The notes under the pieces: model-generated | What the model was told of the DNA's origin: nothing | Databases searched by the model: none | What the model saw: only the letters and a program-made list of their open reading frames with translations | Translations under genes and position numbers: made by a program | Shown here: positions 9,184 to 18,064 of the stretch, in pieces | How positions within the stretch are numbered: the first letter of the stretch is position 1 | Layout of the letters: every line of letters begins with the position of its first letter | Assembly (NCBI RefSeq): GCF_000814325.1 | Contig: NZ_JPHF01000005.1 | Span: 1-64,000 of the forward strand | From: Flavihumibacter sp. ZG627 | GTDB lineage: Bacteria > Bacteroidota > Bacteroidia > Chitinophagales > Chitinophagaceae | Direction: 5' to 3' | Length of the DNA stretch: 64,000 bases

Positions 9184-9671
9184 GCGTTTCTATACTTCAT
9201 GGTAGAGGAGGCCACCCCAAAACCTTCCGGAATGCGGATGCCGGGCTGGTCAATCAATCCCACTTTGATAAGCGCCATATGATGGATGGTATGCTCCAGG
9301 TTGTAGGCGATCTCCCGATGGTAATTTGTTTCCAGTTGAATTGTTTCCATTGTTGCGGCATCATAACCTGCATGCAGGTTCATAGGCTTATTGGAACGTT
9401 CAAGCATTTTACATATACTTTCCAGGAGTTCAGCAGCAAAAAAAGGGTCTGATTCAATACGGATATCCCTTCTTCTTTCCTCGTAATTCACTTTGCCATT
9501 TTCATATCCCTCCAGCAGGCATTGGTACATCTCAATGATATGGCGATTGTGCTGGCCAAGGGTAGCTCCTGAAAGAGTGGAACAGGATTGGGTGTATTGT
9601 TCCTGTGAAAGCTGTTGCAGGATATCCTGTAACTGGCCGAAAGCATTTCTGACAGCGTACGCTAACTGCAT
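9171..9671 (-). CDS. DinB superfamily protein (divergent)
   Basis: A 166-residue helical protein, first gene of the 6697-9671 operon. GATLGQHNRHIIEMYQCLLEG near residues 36-56 and NLEHTIHHMALIKVGL near 124-139 place histidines where DinB-fold proteins bind a metal ion. Similarity to the DinB protein at 127-636 is weak, so the two are not recent duplicates. Its place upstream of TANGO2, ATP-grasp and LysE genes suggests a shared small-molecule pathway, but that is inference. A TAnnTTTG box lies at 9715-9722. Confidence 0.65.
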   Translation of the reverse strand: MQLAYAVRNAFGQLQDILQQLSQEQYTQSCSTLSGATLGQHNRHIIEMYQCLLEGYENGKVNYEERRRDIRIESDPFFAAELLESICKMLERSNKPMNLHAGYDAATMETIQLETNYHREIAYNLEHTIHHMALIKVGLIDQPGIRIPEGFGVASSTMKYRNACAQ

Positions 9672-9714
9672 GCAAATAAAGTTAAATACCGAATTTAATA
9701 TTTTCCGGCACCTG

Positions 9715-9722
9715 CAAATATA
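9715..9722 (-). promoter_or_regulatory. candidate -7 element for the DinB-TANGO2-ATP-grasp-LysE operon
   Basis: Minus-strand TATATTTG matches TAnnTTTG and lies 43 nt upstream of the ATG at 9671. No clear -33 TTTG precedes it. Confidence 0.4.
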
Positions 9723-9726
9723 GGTT

Positions 9727-9741
9727 TCCTCCTGCGGAGGA
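9727..9741. promoter_or_regulatory. inverted repeat in divergent promoter region
   Basis: A perfect 6-bp inverted repeat TCCTCC-TGC-GGAGGA lies immediately upstream of the minus-strand -7 box, in the 110-bp space between two divergent genes. It could be an operator or a small hairpin. No regulator is visible next to it. Confidence 0.3.
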
Positions 9742-9781
9742 TTGAACCATTTCCTATAGATTTACAAAAAATAGTTGTTAC

Positions 9782-10561
9782 ATGAAGGTTCCAACAATGG
9801 CTGAAATGATGGCCAGTGGCGAGTCGCCCGAAGTATTGTTCTGGGTAGGCTGCGCGGGTAGCTTTGACCAGCGGGCACAGAAGATCACCAAAGCCTTTGC
9901 GCATATACTAACTGTGGTGGGGTTAAAATACGCTATACTCGGTAAGGAAGAAATGTGCACCGGCGATCCTGTACGCCGCGCTGGAAATGAATTCATGTTC
10001 CAGATGATGGCCTACCAGAATATCCAGATCCTTAATGGTTATGGCATCAAAAAGATCGTTACCACCTGCCCCCATTGTTTCAATACATTAAAGAATGAAT
10101 ACCCCCAACTGGGTGGCAGCTATGAAGTGATTCATCATGCAAGTTTCCTTCAACAGCTTATTGATGAAGGGAAAATAAGGCTCAAGGATGATGGTGCTTT
10201 TAAGGGTAAGAAAATTACCTACCATGATAGTTGTTACCTGGGCCGTGCCAATAACATTTATGAGGCACCGCGAAAGGTACTGGAAGCATTGGATGCCGAA
10301 CTGGTTGAAATGAAACGTTGCCGTTCTAACGGACTCTGTTGCGGAGCGGGTGGAGCACAAATGTTTAAGGAAGAAGAAAAAGGCAACACACGCGTTAACT
10401 GGGAACGCACGGATGAAGCTATCAGTACAGGGGCATCTGTAATTGCTGCTGCCTGTCCATTCTGCAATACCATGATGACTGATGGTATCAAAACTAAAGA
10501 GAAAGAGGATAATATGCAGGTACTTGATATCGCGGAAATGATAGCTGCCTCATTAATTTAA
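9782..10561 (+). CDS. Fe-S-binding CCG-domain protein (heterodisulfide reductase HdrB-like)
   Basis: A 259-residue protein with two cysteine-rich CCG-type domains. The first has Cys24, Cys59 and C96-PHC99. The second has Cys151, Cys180, C186-C187-G and C225-PFC228. The arrangement CX(n)CCGX(n)CxxC is that of HdrB/GlpC/LutA proteins, which bind noncubane or 4Fe-4S clusters and move electrons in redox complexes. No partner ferredoxin-like or membrane subunit is present in the window on this side, so it either stands alone here or its partners are elsewhere. Its stop codon overlaps the 3' end of the convergent cyclase gene by 9 nt. Confidence 0.85.
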   Translation: MKVPTMAEMMASGESPEVLFWVGCAGSFDQRAQKITKAFAHILTVVGLKYAILGKEEMCTGDPVRRAGNEFMFQMMAYQNIQILNGYGIKKIVTTCPHCFNTLKNEYPQLGGSYEVIHHASFLQQLIDEGKIRLKDDGAFKGKKITYHDSCYLGRANNIYEAPRKVLEALDAELVEMKRCRSNGLCCGAGGAQMFKEEEKGNTRVNWERTDEAISTGASVIAAACPFCNTMMTDGIKTKEKEDNMQVLDIAEMIAASLI

Positions 10562-11584
10562 AACTTCATAAACTATCATCGGCTTCGATTTATTCTTAAG
10601 ATTGATCTCTCCTACTTTCCTGCAATTGAATGCATGCGAAATCTTATTATAACAATCTTCGTTTACCAATATTTGTCCAATGCCCGCTGCCGACTGTAAT
10701 CTTTGTGCCGTATTCACCGTATCGCCAATTACCGTGTAATCGAGCCTGCGAAGGCTGTGAGACCCGATATTACCTGATACCATCTCCCCGCTGTTGATGC
10801 CGATGGAAACCTTAGGCATGAAGCTTCCGATATCTGGCAGGTCATCAATCTTAAGCCGGATCGCCAGCGCAGTATCCAAAGCCCTGTCGAGATGGTACTC
10901 TCCCCTGAAAACCGCCATGATACAGTCTCCAATGAATTTATCTACCATACCACCCTGCGCAATGATCTCCTTAACCATAACGTCAAAATAGCGGTTAAGC
11001 AGTTGCACAACAGTATCCGGACTCTCCGTTTCGCTGATGGAGGTAAATCCACAGATATCTATAAACGCTACAGTCGCATCAACTGTTTCATTATTGTTGA
11101 GGGAATGTTCATACTCTTTGGTGCCCATAAAATTCAGCACATTGGCATCCACATACATACGGAGGATATTGTTCTCCTTGATCGCCTGTAATGTAGCCCT
11201 GAGTTGGTTTACATGCTGAATTGTTTTCTGCATGGTAAGTTCCAGGTCTTCAAAATTTACCGGCTTGGTCACAAAATCAAAAGCGCCCCTGTTCATGGCG
11301 ATGCGAATATTTTCCATATCACCATAGGCTGATACCATCACCGTTTTTGTGAGTGGAGATGTTTCAGATGATTTTGTAAGAAGGGTAAGTCCATCCATTT
11401 CAGGCATATTGATATCACTCAGAATGATTGCCACATCAGGATGTTCCAGTAATTTTTCAAGCGCATCAATACCATTCCGGGCAAACACGAATTCATATTT
11501 ATTGTCCCTTATCTGCTTACGGAATTTCTGCCTTATCAGTATTTCAAGATCGGCTTCATCATCTGCTACTAAAATCTTCGTCAT
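10553..11584 (-). CDS. response regulator with class III adenylate cyclase output domain
   Basis: A 343-residue two-domain protein. The receiver domain (1-120) has the phosphoacceptor Asp57 in [12 protein letters not shown], Thr/Ser at VMVSAYGD and Lys107 in FVTKPVN. A short coiled linker (about 120-150) leads to a class III nucleotide cyclase domain (about 165-343). Metal-binding Asp176 (FIDICGF) and Asp220 (KFIGDCIM) are present. Lys216 with Thr284 ([10 protein letters not shown]) is the base-selecting pair seen in bacterial adenylate cyclases, and Asn291/Arg295 are the transition-state residues. All catalytic residues are intact, so I predict phosphorylation-controlled cAMP synthesis. Start and stop codons of the upstream receiver gene overlap (ATGA). 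Confidence 0.9.
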   Translation of the reverse strand: MTKILVADDEADLEILIRQKFRKQIRDNKYEFVFARNGIDALEKLLEHPDVAIILSDINMPEMDGLTLLTKSSETSPLTKTVMVSAYGDMENIRIAMNRGAFDFVTKPVNFEDLELTMQKTIQHVNQLRATLQAIKENNILRMYVDANVLNFMGTKEYEHSLNNNETVDATVAFIDICGFTSISETESPDTVVQLLNRYFDVMVKEIIAQGGMVDKFIGDCIMAVFRGEYHLDRALDTALAIRLKIDDLPDIGSFMPKVSIGINSGEMVSGNIGSHSLRRLDYTVIGDTVNTAQRLQSAAGIGQILVNEDCYNKISHAFNCRKVGEINLKNKSKPMIVYEVLN

Positions 11585-11958
11585 TGTACGCGTGCTTTAA
11601 GTTTTTCCTTCAATGTAATGAAATCAACGGGTTTGCTGAGAAAATCATCTGCTCCCAACTGCATTGCCTTATTGAAATTTTCACTATCTCCATAGGCAGT
11701 TATCATCATCACTACAGGCGGAGGTTTTTCATATTTCTCCTTGATATGCTTGAGTAGTTCCAGGCCACTCATACCGGGCATATTAATATCAGATAGTATC
11801 AGCACCGCCTCATGATGATGTGCACTCATATAAACAAGCGCGTCTTCCCCAGAAAATGCAAAAGCAAAATCTATCTCTCCATTTTTTATCTCCTTCCTGA
11901 AGCGCTGTTCAAAAAGACCCTGGATATCTGTTTCGTCGTCCACTACTAAAATTTTCAT
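11581..11958 (-). CDS. single-domain response regulator
   Basis: A 125-residue free-standing receiver domain with the Asp pair at 7-8, phosphoacceptor Asp57 ([12 protein letters not shown]), Thr at MMITAYGD and Lys109 (FLSKPVD). It closely resembles the receiver half of the downstream cyclase protein. It sits between the sensor kinase and the cyclase with 4-nt overlaps on both sides. A CheY-like part without output domain, it may compete for phosphate, act as a phosphate sink, or relay to another protein. Confidence 0.9.
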   Translation of the reverse strand: MKILVVDDETDIQGLFEQRFRKEIKNGEIDFAFAFSGEDALVYMSAHHHEAVLILSDINMPGMSGLELLKHIKEKYEKPPPVVMMITAYGDSENFNKAMQLGADDFLSKPVDFITLKEKLKARVQ

Positions 11959-14900
11959 GCACTATTATTTGGAAGTTGAATAATAAATGTTGTTCCCTCT
12001 CCTTCTTTGGTTTCAACCTTAAGCTCGCCATTATGTCCGTTGGTGATTATATCATAACTGAGGCTCAATCCCAGCCCTGTTCCCTTTCCTGTTGGCTTGG
12101 TGGTAAAGAAAGGCTGGAATATTTTATCCATCACATTCCGCGGAATACCATTCCCATTATCAGAAACCCTGATCTCTACCAACTCACCTCGCCCGGCACG
12201 ATGGTTAAGTTTTTTTGTACTGATATTCACTTTAGGCTGGTATCCCGCCAGGTCCTGTTTCTTTTTTTCTGTAACAGCATAAAATGCATTGTTCAATAAG
12301 TTAAGAATAACCCGCCCAAGGTCTTGCGGAATAACATTCACTTTACCCAGCGTGGGATCAAGATCAGCATCAAAATTTGCGTTGAAAGATTTATCCCTGG
12401 CACGCAATCCGTGATATGACAACCGAAGGTATTCGTCAGCCAGCGCATTGAGATCTGTAGGTTCCTTCTGACCCGTACTGGTTCTGCTATGCTGCAACAT
12501 CCCTTTTACAATGGCATCAGCCCTTTTGCCATGGTGGTTTATCTTTTTTTCATTTTCCCTGATGTCTTTAGCAAGTGCTGCGGCTTCTGGATAATTCTGG
12601 TTCTTTAATTCATGTTCCAGCTCATCGATCAGTTCGGTATTTACTTCAGAGAAATTATTGACGAAATTCAATGGGTTCTGTATCTCATGAGCAATGCCTG
12701 CTGTCAGTTCACCCAAACTCGCCATCTTCTCTGATTGAACCAGTTGGGTCTGTGTTGCCTTCAATTCATTATAGGCCTTTTCGATTTCCTTTGCCTGCGC
12801 AAGCTCACGGTCGCGGGTCCTGTTTCTTTCTATAGCCTGCAGTCGTTTACGCTGGAATCTGTCTACCACGAAAAACAACAATGCCGCTATTGCTAAATAA
12901 AGCGCATAGGCCCACCAGGTAGAATACCATGGCGGCAGGATACTGAAAGCATATTTTGCTTCCTCACTGATTGTATTGTAATTATTTCTTGCCCTTACCC
13001 GAAAGGTGTATTTGCCTGAAGGGAGGTTGGTGTATTCCTTATAAGAATTCTTATCCCACTCCGACCATTCCTTATCAAAACCTTCCAGCATGGTCTGGTA
13101 CACTGTTCTGTCTTCCTGTTCAAAGAACGGTGCCGCATAAGTGAAGCGGAGAGAACTACGCTGGTGTTTTAAAGCGGGATTCTGTGCCGATGCATTGAGG
13201 TGACTCAGGGTATCCTTACCTGTACTAACCTGTCTTAATATGACAGAAAATTTCTGTTTTGTTTTCTTTTTCACGCGCTCATCCAGGCGTATCAATCCCT
13301 GACCACTACCCAGCCATACCAGTCCATTTTTCTCAGGATAAATAGTGGTGATATTCTCCCAGGGGAAGGCATTGAAGAGATCATCTTCCAATAAATAACC
13401 GCCACCGGGTTTTGGCGTTGCAAGCCTGATCTTATTGCCAAGAGGCATCCATACCCTGCCCATGCTATCTTCCACCAATATGAAATCTTCGGTAAGGGTG
13501 ATATTCTCCGGAATGCGGCCAAAGGTGCTGTCGGGTTCAAAACGTTCTTTAGCGGGATCGAAAGTGAGCATCATTCCCAGACTGGGGAAATATGATTTTC
13601 GTTTGATCGAGAATACCGAGCCGGGTGCATTTTCAAGACCAGCTTCCCGTCCAAAGGTTTTCACATTGCTGCGTGCTATATCTATTTTCCCATTAACATC
13701 CACAAAAGGTTTTACGCGATAAACAATACTGTTTTGTGTGCCACACCAAAGGGTGCCATCCGCATCTTCGGATAGTGTCCAGATCTCTTTTAAGGTATTT
13801 GGAAAATATCCAGCAAAATGCCAGGGATTATTTTTATCATTTGTATTAATGAAAACAGCAACACCATTTATGCCGCCTGTGTAAAGGGTTCCCGGATGAA
13901 TTTTTGAGAGCAGTAAACTTACCGCATTGAATCCCGCAGATAAACCTGCCTGCAGAAGCTTAACTTTATTATTCCTCAGCAGTGCAACCCGTTCACCTAC
14001 CACAAATACATCTTCCCCTGATTTACTAAGTGAAAATATCTGGGCTGACGATACACCATTAACCAGGTTGAATTTACGTTCCGTGGTATCAAATGAATAG
14101 AGACCAACAGGGGTTCCAACATATAAAACATTATTGGCCCTTAGGATGGATAATACGCCTGAATTCAATCCCGATTGCTGAGTGAAAGTGGTGATGGGTG
14201 AATTCAGTTCCATTTTGGCAATCCCGTTATCGAGACCCAGCCATAGCATACCAGACCGATCCTGGTAAATGGCATAAATCGACTCGTCCTGCAAACCCGA
14301 CTTACTATTGATGAGGTTGTACACTTTTCCTTGCTGGTCGCTGAGAATAAGTCCCCCACTTGCGCCAACAAGTGAAATGGCCATTTGATTATTGGAGAGC
14401 AACACCCCTTTATATACCCTGGCATTGCTTAACTGACCATCAAATTTTGTTGGGTAAGGTTTGAAGCTTTTGCCATCATACAGGAAAAATCCTCCCTCAA
14501 AATTGCTTCCCATGAATTTATCCTTATTCGTCTCTTCACCCGGATAAGGAAGCATAACCTGGATACGGCTCTTCCCGGCAAACTCACTTCCGGCAATTAA
14601 CCTGAATTCATCATTTATCAATTTGAATAATCCTCTATCTACCTGGTGTGCATAGTATATTCCGTTCTGGTAAAAAGCATACATGAATTCCGTTTCGGGC
14701 TTCCACACTTTAATTGACCTTCCGTTCTTACCATCCTTGTAATCTAACCGAAAAATAGTTTCCCGGGCCTGGAAATAAATATGATCTCCGGTATAATGAA
14801 TAGACCAGATATCATTGAAATCCTTATATTCTTTCGGGATAAGGTGGGCAAGGGAAACTGTTTTATATTTTCCCAGCGAATCTGTTTCGAGGTATCCGAT

Positions 14901-15248
14901 GTTTCCGATTGTTCCAAACCATATCCTGCCATCCGGAGATTTTGCCATCGACCTTACATTAAAAGATCCAAGGCCCTTTGAAATCTTGATCTGCCGCCAG
15001 TTTACCCCATCATAAACGGTGATGCCGGAAGTGGTGCCAAAAAACATCAATCCCTCATCATTTTGAATAATACTCCATACCTGTGGATGTCCTTTATAAA
15101 TGCGGGTAGCGTAATTAGTTATGATGGGCATCCCTGCTTCTGCTGCAGATTGGGCAGAAAGCAGTAAGGGGATAAACAAAAATATGCCTGTGAAAACAGA
15201 TGCCAGGGCCAGCCAAAGATGCCGAACCGGTTTAGGATTAATTAACAT
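11955..15248 (-). CDS. membrane sensor histidine kinase with Reg_prop propellers and Y_Y_Y domain
   Basis: A 1097-residue sensor. An N-terminal signal or anchor (about 11-33, ending LLSAQ) precedes two seven-bladed two-component-propeller units in the periplasm (about 40-690; repeated blocks such as SIIQNDEGLMFFGTTSGI and AIYQDRSGMLWLGLDNGI). A Y_Y_Y domain follows (about 700-785). One membrane helix (WWAYALYLAIAALLFFVVD, about 795-815), a coiled coil, HisKA with His854 in AGIAHEIQNPLNF, and a HATPase_c domain (N box NLLNNAFYAV, DNGNGIP, GTGLGLS) complete it. Unlike classical hybrid HTCS regulators it has no fused receiver or AraC domain; these are supplied by separate receiver genes downstream. 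First gene of a three-gene operon. The signal is unknown. Confidence 0.92.
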   Translation of the reverse strand: MLINPKPVRHLWLALASVFTGIFLFIPLLLSAQSAAEAGMPIITNYATRIYKGHPQVWSIIQNDEGLMFFGTTSGITVYDGVNWRQIKISKGLGSFNVRSMAKSPDGRIWFGTIGNIGYLETDSLGKYKTVSLAHLIPKEYKDFNDIWSIHYTGDHIYFQARETIFRLDYKDGKNGRSIKVWKPETEFMYAFYQNGIYYAHQVDRGLFKLINDEFRLIAGSEFAGKSRIQVMLPYPGEETNKDKFMGSNFEGGFFLYDGKSFKPYPTKFDGQLSNARVYKGVLLSNNQMAISLVGASGGLILSDQQGKVYNLINSKSGLQDESIYAIYQDRSGMLWLGLDNGIAKMELNSPITTFTQQSGLNSGVLSILRANNVLYVGTPVGLYSFDTTERKFNLVNGVSSAQIFSLSKSGEDVFVVGERVALLRNNKVKLLQAGLSAGFNAVSLLLSKIHPGTLYTGGINGVAVFINTNDKNNPWHFAGYFPNTLKEIWTLSEDADGTLWCGTQNSIVYRVKPFVDVNGKIDIARSNVKTFGREAGLENAPGSVFSIKRKSYFPSLGMMLTFDPAKERFEPDSTFGRIPENITLTEDFILVEDSMGRVWMPLGNKIRLATPKPGGGYLLEDDLFNAFPWENITTIYPEKNGLVWLGSGQGLIRLDERVKKKTKQKFSVILRQVSTGKDTLSHLNASAQNPALKHQRSSLRFTYAAPFFEQEDRTVYQTMLEGFDKEWSEWDKNSYKEYTNLPSGKYTFRVRARNNYNTISEEAKYAFSILPPWYSTWWAYALYLAIAALLFFVVDRFQRKRLQAIERNRTRDRELAQAKEIEKAYNELKATQTQLVQSEKMASLGELTAGIAHEIQNPLNFVNNFSEVNTELIDELEHELKNQNYPEAAALAKDIRENEKKINHHGKRADAIVKGMLQHSRTSTGQKEPTDLNALADEYLRLSYHGLRARDKSFNANFDADLDPTLGKVNVIPQDLGRVILNLLNNAFYAVTEKKKQDLAGYQPKVNISTKKLNHRAGRGELVEIRVSDNGNGIPRNVMDKIFQPFFTTKPTGKGTGLGLSLSYDIITNGHNGELKVETKEGEGTTFIIQLPNNSA

Positions 15249-15352
15249 CAGTTAGAGTTTAGGGCCCTGGACAGAAGAAGTGCAAAAGGCCTTCCCTAAT
15301 ATAAGGATATGATTTAATATTTCCATACTTAATGAGGGATGCTAGTAAAGAG

Positions 15353-15381
15353 TAAAGGCCGCAAATGATTTGCGGCCTTTA
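15353..15381. terminator. bidirectional hairpin terminator
   Basis: A perfect 13-bp stem (TAAAGGCCGCAAA and its complement) is closed by TGA. It lies 23 nt beyond the stop of the minus-strand phosphodiesterase gene and separates the SusCD locus from the sensor kinase operon. Confidence 0.8.
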
Positions 15382-15403
15382 TAATTAAAGTCAGAAACTA
15401 TTC

Positions 15404-16240
15404 CTAAAAAACCAGCTCTGCCAGTATAGGATAGTGATCAGAAGGATATTTGCCGTGATAGGTATCAGTCAGTATCCCAAATCGTTTCACTTTGAAGTGA
15501 CTTGTAATAAAGATATGATCAATGATATCCTTACTGGGGTTGTTGTCCTTAAAGCTATTGAAACTTCCATTATTCAGGTAAGGATCAGGTGCATGGTTCA
15601 GGGCATCTTCAAGAAGTGTACTCTCCTTGAGCGATAAGTACCATTCACTCTGGTGATTTCCATTGAAATCGCCGGTGAAAATAACCGGTGATCTTCCAGC
15701 GATGCTGCTGATCTTCTCCAACGCCAGTTTACTACTTTGCTGGCGGGCTATCACTCCCTGGTGATCATAATGAACGTTGAAAACATAAAAGCTTTTCCTG
15801 CCTTTTATGGTTTCCAGTTTTAACCAGGAGCAGATCCTGTTATGCTTTGCATCCCAGCCAAATCCGGGCCCATCCGGATTATCAGATAACCAGAAACTGC
15901 CACTGTCTTTAACCAGGAATTTATCTTTCCTGTATAATATGGAGGAATGCTCTCCTTTTCGTTTGCCGTCGTCTCTTCCAATTCCGTATTGAGCATATTG
16001 GGGCAGCGCATTTTGGAGGTCATCTAGCTGGTGGCGGAGGCCTTCCTGTGTTCCAACGATATCAAACTGGTGAAACCTGATCAATGCAGCGGCTATAGGT
16101 GCACGTTGTTGCCAGAGATTACCGGTATCGCGCGGATTATCATATCTCAGATTAAAGCTGCCGGCAATGATAGACTGTCCAAAAACCGGGAGTAATGCGC
16201 ACAGCAGACAGGAGGTTATTGCCAATTTTTTACTGATCAT
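15404..16240 (-). CDS. secreted endonuclease/exonuclease/phosphatase family protein
   Basis: A 278-residue protein with a signal peptide (about 1-22, ending VFGQ) and the EEP fold. FNLRYDNP carries Asn30 and QEGLRHQ the metal-binding Glu66. NVHYDHQG, GDFNGN (Asp/Asn) and PSDHYP (Asp268/His269) complete the catalytic set of this Mg-dependent phosphodiesterase or phosphatase family. Members cleave DNA, inositol-phosphate lipids, sphingomyelin or related phosphoesters; the substrate here cannot be told. It follows the SusD gene by 9 nt, so it is probably exported as the enzyme of the SusC/SusD uptake system, which has no glycoside hydrolase. Confidence 0.85.
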   Translation of the reverse strand: MISKKLAITSCLLCALLPVFGQSIIAGSFNLRYDNPRDTGNLWQQRAPIAAALIRFHQFDIVGTQEGLRHQLDDLQNALPQYAQYGIGRDDGKRKGEHSSILYRKDKFLVKDSGSFWLSDNPDGPGFGWDAKHNRICSWLKLETIKGRKSFYVFNVHYDHQGVIARQQSSKLALEKISSIAGRSPVIFTGDFNGNHQSEWYLSLKESTLLEDALNHAPDPYLNNGSFNSFKDNNPSKDIIDHIFITSHFKVKRFGILTDTYHGKYPSDHYPILAELVF

Positions 16241-16249
16241 AAAAATAAA

Positions 16250-18043
16250 TTAATCCCAACCAGGGTTTTGTCCCAGGGCCGGATTGATTAAAAGGTCTGC
16301 TGTTGGAATAGGATACAAATATTTTTTGTCATCCCATTTGCGGGAAATATTATTCAGCCAGTTGATCTCTCCAAAACTATCATTGGAAAGGCGCTGCGGG
16401 TTATTAGAACCATTGCCCAGTTTAGGGGAAACATTCACGAATGTTACTCCAGCCATGGGCGCTGGTGCTGTACCGTTATAGAACAATACATCATTCTTCC
16501 CATCCTCATTCAGGTCCATCGCAACATTCAGTTCCGGAACGTAGAAACCATTCCAGGGCTTTGTAAGCAATTCCCCTCTTTTCCAACGGATCAGGTCCTG
16601 AAATCTCAATCCTTCCCATGCCAATTCAATGCCCCGTTCACGCCTGATTTCTAACAGCACAGGATCTGATATGGAGGGGAAATATTCCTGCTGTAGATAT
16701 GGATCAACAATGGTCGGCAAACTTGTTAGTGTACCGGTGATACCAGCTCTGGCCCTGAGCGCACCCACTGTAGCGGCCCAGTCTTCATCGGTAATAGTTC
16801 CAAGCTCTGCTTTTGCTTCTGCATAATTGAGGAGCACTTCGGCATAACGGATAAGTGAAATGGAATTATCATTCCGGGTTCCCCCGTCAAAGAACATATC
16901 ATCCAGTGTCCACTTAATAGGCTGGTAACCGGTATAGGTATAGGAAAACACAGGTGGGGCTGGTTCACTGGCACCACCATTGATTCGTTTATAATTTCCC
17001 ATACGGATGGTTTGCTGTAATCGTTTATCACGATTTTTTACTTCGTCAGCAAATACAGCTGTTTCATAACCGGGTGTTGCCGTATAGGGAGTACCGTCGA
17101 TTTTAAGATAGGTATGAACAAAACCGCGGGTAAAGCTCAATCGCGAACCATAGGTAGCAGAAGTCCAGTACCAGTTAGCATCATTCAAAACATTGAGGGT
17201 GGCATCTGCAATATTGGAAAGTATGATCTCATTCCTAACAGGTTGCTTGCTAATGAAGATCTGCCTGTAGGCGAGATCTGTACCACCGGCAGTATTCAGG
17301 CTGAATCCACCTTCTTCTATTAATTGTTTGGATGCGTCAACTGCTTCCTGCAACCAGGTTGAGGCAGTTGCTCCCAGGCCAGCAGCCAGACCACCATCTG
17401 CGCTATGATATTTACGGAATGTTCCTTCAAAAAGGCAGATACGCGATTTATAAGCAAGTGCTACATACCTGGTAATCATACTTCGTGTAGCATCCGTTGT
17501 TGTGATATTTTCGGCAGCGTAGGTAATATCAGCAAGAACTGAATCCATCACAAGACTCCTGGCATCGCGTGGCTTTTTCAATGCTGCAGAATCATTTACT
17601 GCAATGGTTTTTCCGTACCAGGGCACATTTCCAAATCGCACTACTTTATCGAAATAGAACAGGGCCCTGAAAAAGCGCGCTGTTGCTGTATAGTTGGTGC
17701 GAATATTTTCAGGAACAGCCGGGTCATTATTGTTCTCAATAAAATAATTGATATTACGTAGGGCGGTCCAGTTCCAACCTGAGCCCTGCAGTGCTGTAAA
17801 TCCACTTTCGGTCAGGAAGGAAGGCACATCTGTTCTGGCACCATAATCACTCATATTATCGGCACGAACAATATCACCTCCGTTTGGAAGGTTATTATAA
17901 AAAGAAGCGGTATACAATTGTAAACCTTTTTCACTCCCGAATACTGCGCTCCTTGAGGCGGTAGCTTCCGGTTCCAGATCCATTTTCTTACAGCCTGCCA
18001 CCATAAGGGTGAAACAACTGAAAAAGATAATAATATGTTTCAT
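16250..18043 (-). CDS. SusD/RagB family nutrient-binding outer-membrane lipoprotein
   Basis: A 597-residue surface lipoprotein. The signal sequence ends in a lipobox with acylated Cys18 (MVAGCKK). The helical SusD/RagB domain and C-terminal SusD region follow, with family blocks NYFIENNNDP, ARFFRALFYFDKVVRFG, SLIRYAEVLLNYAEAKAELG and RRERGIELAWEGLRFQDLIRWKR. SusD proteins cap the SusC channel and capture the ligand. It sits 21 nt downstream of the SusC gene and 9 nt upstream of the phosphodiesterase gene. The ligand cannot be told. Confidence 0.95.
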   Translation of the reverse strand: MKHIIIFFSCFTLMVAGCKKMDLEPEATASRSAVFGSEKGLQLYTASFYNNLPNGGDIVRADNMSDYGARTDVPSFLTESGFTALQGSGWNWTALRNINYFIENNNDPAVPENIRTNYTATARFFRALFYFDKVVRFGNVPWYGKTIAVNDSAALKKPRDARSLVMDSVLADITYAAENITTTDATRSMITRYVALAYKSRICLFEGTFRKYHSADGGLAAGLGATASTWLQEAVDASKQLIEEGGFSLNTAGGTDLAYRQIFISKQPVRNEIILSNIADATLNVLNDANWYWTSATYGSRLSFTRGFVHTYLKIDGTPYTATPGYETAVFADEVKNRDKRLQQTIRMGNYKRINGGASEPAPPVFSYTYTGYQPIKWTLDDMFFDGGTRNDNSISLIRYAEVLLNYAEAKAELGTITDEDWAATVGALRARAGITGTLTSLPTIVDPYLQQEYFPSISDPVLLEIRRERGIELAWEGLRFQDLIRWKRGELLTKPWNGFYVPELNVAMDLNEDGKNDVLFYNGTAPAPMAGVTFVNVSPKLGNGSNNPQRLSNDSFGEINWLNNISRKWDDKKYLYPIPTADLLINPALGQNPGWD

Positions 18044-18064
18044 ACAATTAATTAATGATGCGTT

